DNA from: Anaerolineae bacterium
GTDB lineage: Bacteria; Chloroflexota; Anaerolineae; JAFGEY01
Reading direction: 5' to 3'
DNA length: 7,903 nt
Assembly: GCA_016931365.1 (NCBI GenBank)
Contig: JAFGEY010000006.1
Span: 1-7,903, forward strand
Shown: one piece after another, positions 6,488 through 7,903 of the stretch
Layout of the letters: every line of letters starts with the position of its first letter
Position numbering within the stretch: position 1 is the stretch's first letter
The notes under the pieces: generated by a model
The model's input: the letters and a program-made list of their open reading frames with translations, nothing else
Told to the model about the DNA's origin: nothing
Databases searched by the model: none
Made by a program: the position numbers and the translations under genes

Positions 6488-7688
6488 ATAGTAGCGATTC
6501 GTAGATTTGGAGCATTCGCCGTGCCATCGACAACGATGACATTGTTTCAGCGCGGCGGAGTGCCTGTTGTGACTTTTGTTCGTATAGCACCGGGTCGGTC
6601 AGCAACTGCACCACGCGGTTGGCGAACTCGGCGGGATCGGGCGGGCTGAGCAGTCCACCCTGGTCGTTTTGCATCAGATCGAGCGTGCCGGGGCCGCGCA
6701 CGGCGACTACCGGCGTGCCTGCCGCCATTGCCTCAACCGTGACCAATCCCTGTGTCTCAGTTTGCGAGGCCAGGAGGAACAGATCGGCGGCTGCATAGAT
6801 GTGGGCCATCTCGGCGTGGGGTTGATAGCCGGCAAAGGTGACATACGGATCGAGGTACAGCTCACGGATCAGTTTTTTCAATGAGCTTTCCGCCGGTCCC
6901 TGCCCGACAATCACCAGCCGTGCTTTTTCATATCGTTCGATAATACTGGGCAGCGCTTTAAGAATTAAATCGATGCCCTTTTCAAACCCCACGCGCCCCG
7001 CAAACAGCAGTAATTTTTCGTCCGGGCCAATACCCCACGCTTGTCGTATGCGTGCCCCGTTGCCGTTTTGAAACTGTTCGAGCCGGATGCCTGTCGGCAG
7101 CACCTTGACCGGCGGCGTGACGAAATAAGCCCGCAGCAGATCGGCCACCTGCTGTGATGGGACGATGACCTGGTCAAAATGGTTGCAGTACCAGTGAAAA
7201 GCATTCATCGTAAACCAGCGCGCAAAGCGGCGCGAAAACCAGCCCGGCAGGTAACAGAATGGAAAGTAGCAGGGGATAAAGTCTTCAAACAGGGTGTGAA
7301 AAGTGTGCACCAGCCGCGACCGCTCACGCTTGCCATAGTTCCAGTACATCGCCATAATGCCCAGCATCAACGGCGTGTGTGTGTGGACGATATCAAAGTT
7401 GTAGCGGCGGATCAATTGGACATGTTTCAAATAGTCGCGTCCAACGATGTTGATCGAGCAATCTTCGGGGAAAAAGAGCAGTCCGTGTGCCGGGAAGCGG
7501 ATTACACCGTCGATATCGGCATCCGAACCGGCGATAAAGTTGCGCCGACCTGGCAACTGTGTGTAGTCCGGGGCGACGATGTAGACTTGCTGGCCTAACG
7601 CGCGCAGCGATTCGGTGAGCGTGGTCACGGAAACAGAGACGCCGTTGATGCGCGGCCAAAAGGTGTCGGAAACCATGCAGATCTTCAT
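6486..7688 (-). CDS. GT4-family glycosyltransferase (glycolipid/mannosyl type)
   Basis: Retaining GT-B glycosyltransferase that transfers a sugar from a nucleotide-sugar donor, most like the diacylglycerol glucosyltransferase and alpha-mannosyltransferase branch of GT4. It is 400 residues from the ATG at 7688. The N-terminal acceptor domain begins MKICMVSDTFWPRINGVSVS (1-20), the typical opening of that branch, and contains VHTHTPL (101-107) and HTFHTLFEDF (128-137). The hinge LPTGI (197-201) leads into the donor domain: FAGRVGFEKGID (229-240), VGQGP (261-265) and the E-x7-E pair Glu311/Glu319 within SQTETQGLVTVEAMAAGTPV (308-327). A basic, aromatic patch (about 138-165) may help membrane association. 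The ATG at 7688 overlaps the upstream stop as ATGA and has AGG 7 bases before it, so it is preferred over the ATG at 7694, where AGG would be only one base away. The acceptor could be a lipid or a phosphatidylinositol-type compound; the sequence does not decide. Confidence 0.92.
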   Translation of the reverse strand: MKICMVSDTFWPRINGVSVSVTTLTESLRALGQQVYIVAPDYTQLPGRRNFIAGSDADIDGVIRFPAHGLLFFPEDCSINIVGRDYLKHVQLIRRYNFDIVHTHTPLMLGIMAMYWNYGKRERSRLVHTFHTLFEDFIPCYFPFCYLPGWFSRRFARWFTMNAFHWYCNHFDQVIVPSQQVADLLRAYFVTPPVKVLPTGIRLEQFQNGNGARIRQAWGIGPDEKLLLFAGRVGFEKGIDLILKALPSIIERYEKARLVIVGQGPAESSLKKLIRELYLDPYVTFAGYQPHAEMAHIYAAADLFLLASQTETQGLVTVEAMAAGTPVVAVRGPGTLDLMQNDQGGLLSPPDPAEFANRVVQLLTDPVLYEQKSQQALRRAETMSSLSMARRMLQIYESLL

Positions 7689-7903
7689 GGCCATACCTGC
7701 ACAATCAGCAGAACGGCTCCAGCGACAAGCGCTGCTCCGGCGAGCAGGATCAGTGCGTTGATCGCCTTGGCGTGTAGGGGATATGACCGGCTGAAAAAGT
7801 TATAGAATACGATGTTGAGACCGATCACCCACAGAATGAATCCTAAATCGAACAGGGTATACGTGCCGGCGACCAGTTTTTCGCGCCAGGTCAGTTGCGG
7901 GGC
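7685..7903 (-). CDS. membrane protein, C-terminal fragment (gene runs off the right edge)
   Basis: The minus-strand frame is open from 7903 to a TGA at 7687-7685 and encodes the last 72 residues of a larger protein whose start lies beyond the window. Two strongly hydrophobic segments are visible, about residues 14-36 (ending in GLNIVFYNFF) and 50-70 (ALILLAGAALVAGAVLLIVQ). A short polar/basic loop, SRSYPLHAKAIN, separates them, and the protein ends at VWP. I do not recognise a family. The stop overlaps the glycosyltransferase start by four bases (ATGA), so the two are probably translated in a coupled way and may share a role at the membrane, such as glycolipid or glycan assembly. That it is a real gene rests on the continuous frame, the hydrophobic pattern and the ATGA junction. 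Confidence 0.75.
   Translation of the reverse strand, partial: APQLTWREKLVAGTYTLFDLGFILWVIGLNIVFYNFFSRSYPLHAKAINALILLAGAALVAGAVLLIVQVWP

Overview
The window looks like chromosomal DNA from a free-living bacterium of moderately high GC. Strong Shine-Dalgarno sites, Rho-independent terminators and a bacterial ABC operon all point to Bacteria rather than Archaea. The combination of a BMP-type nucleoside/sugar ABC importer, a family 4 glycosyltransferase and a eukaryote-type topoisomerase IB makes me favour a Chloroflexota-like lineage. That assignment is an inference from general impression, not from a marker gene.

Left part (1-4573, + strand): the 3' end of an operon for an ABC importer of the BMP/NupNOPQ (YufNOPQ-like) class. 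The order is permease 1 (truncated by the left edge), permease 2, a double-domain ATPase, then a D-2-hydroxyacid dehydrogenase. Any substrate-binding lipoprotein would lie outside the window. A perfect 14-bp inverted repeat sits in the gap between permease 2 and the ATPase. A textbook intrinsic terminator closes the operon after the dehydrogenase. The importer probably brings in a nucleoside or simple sugar; the dehydrogenase is an NAD(P)-dependent oxidoreductase co-transcribed with it, with unknown substrate.

Middle (4574-6487, + strand): a single-gene unit with its own candidate promoter, a TTG start and a terminator. It encodes a 580-residue type IB DNA topoisomerase of the eukaryotic nuclear Top1 kind, not the short poxvirus-like form usual in bacteria. 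It has the N-terminal core, the full catalytic pentad (R268, K306, R378, H421, Y537), a long charged coiled-coil linker and the C-terminal tyrosine domain. This is the most notable item in the window.

Right part (6486-7903, - strand): a GT4 glycosyltransferase, convergent with the topoisomerase and sharing a bidirectional terminator with it. Its start codon overlaps by 4 bases (ATGA) the stop of an upstream membrane-protein gene that runs off the right edge. The pair probably works in glycolipid or cell-envelope glycan synthesis.

Essentially all of the sequence is accounted for. The only larger intergenic stretches are 1763-1846 (inverted repeat) and 4519-4709 (terminator plus promoter). I did not find RNA genes, CRISPR arrays, insertion sequences or attachment sites.
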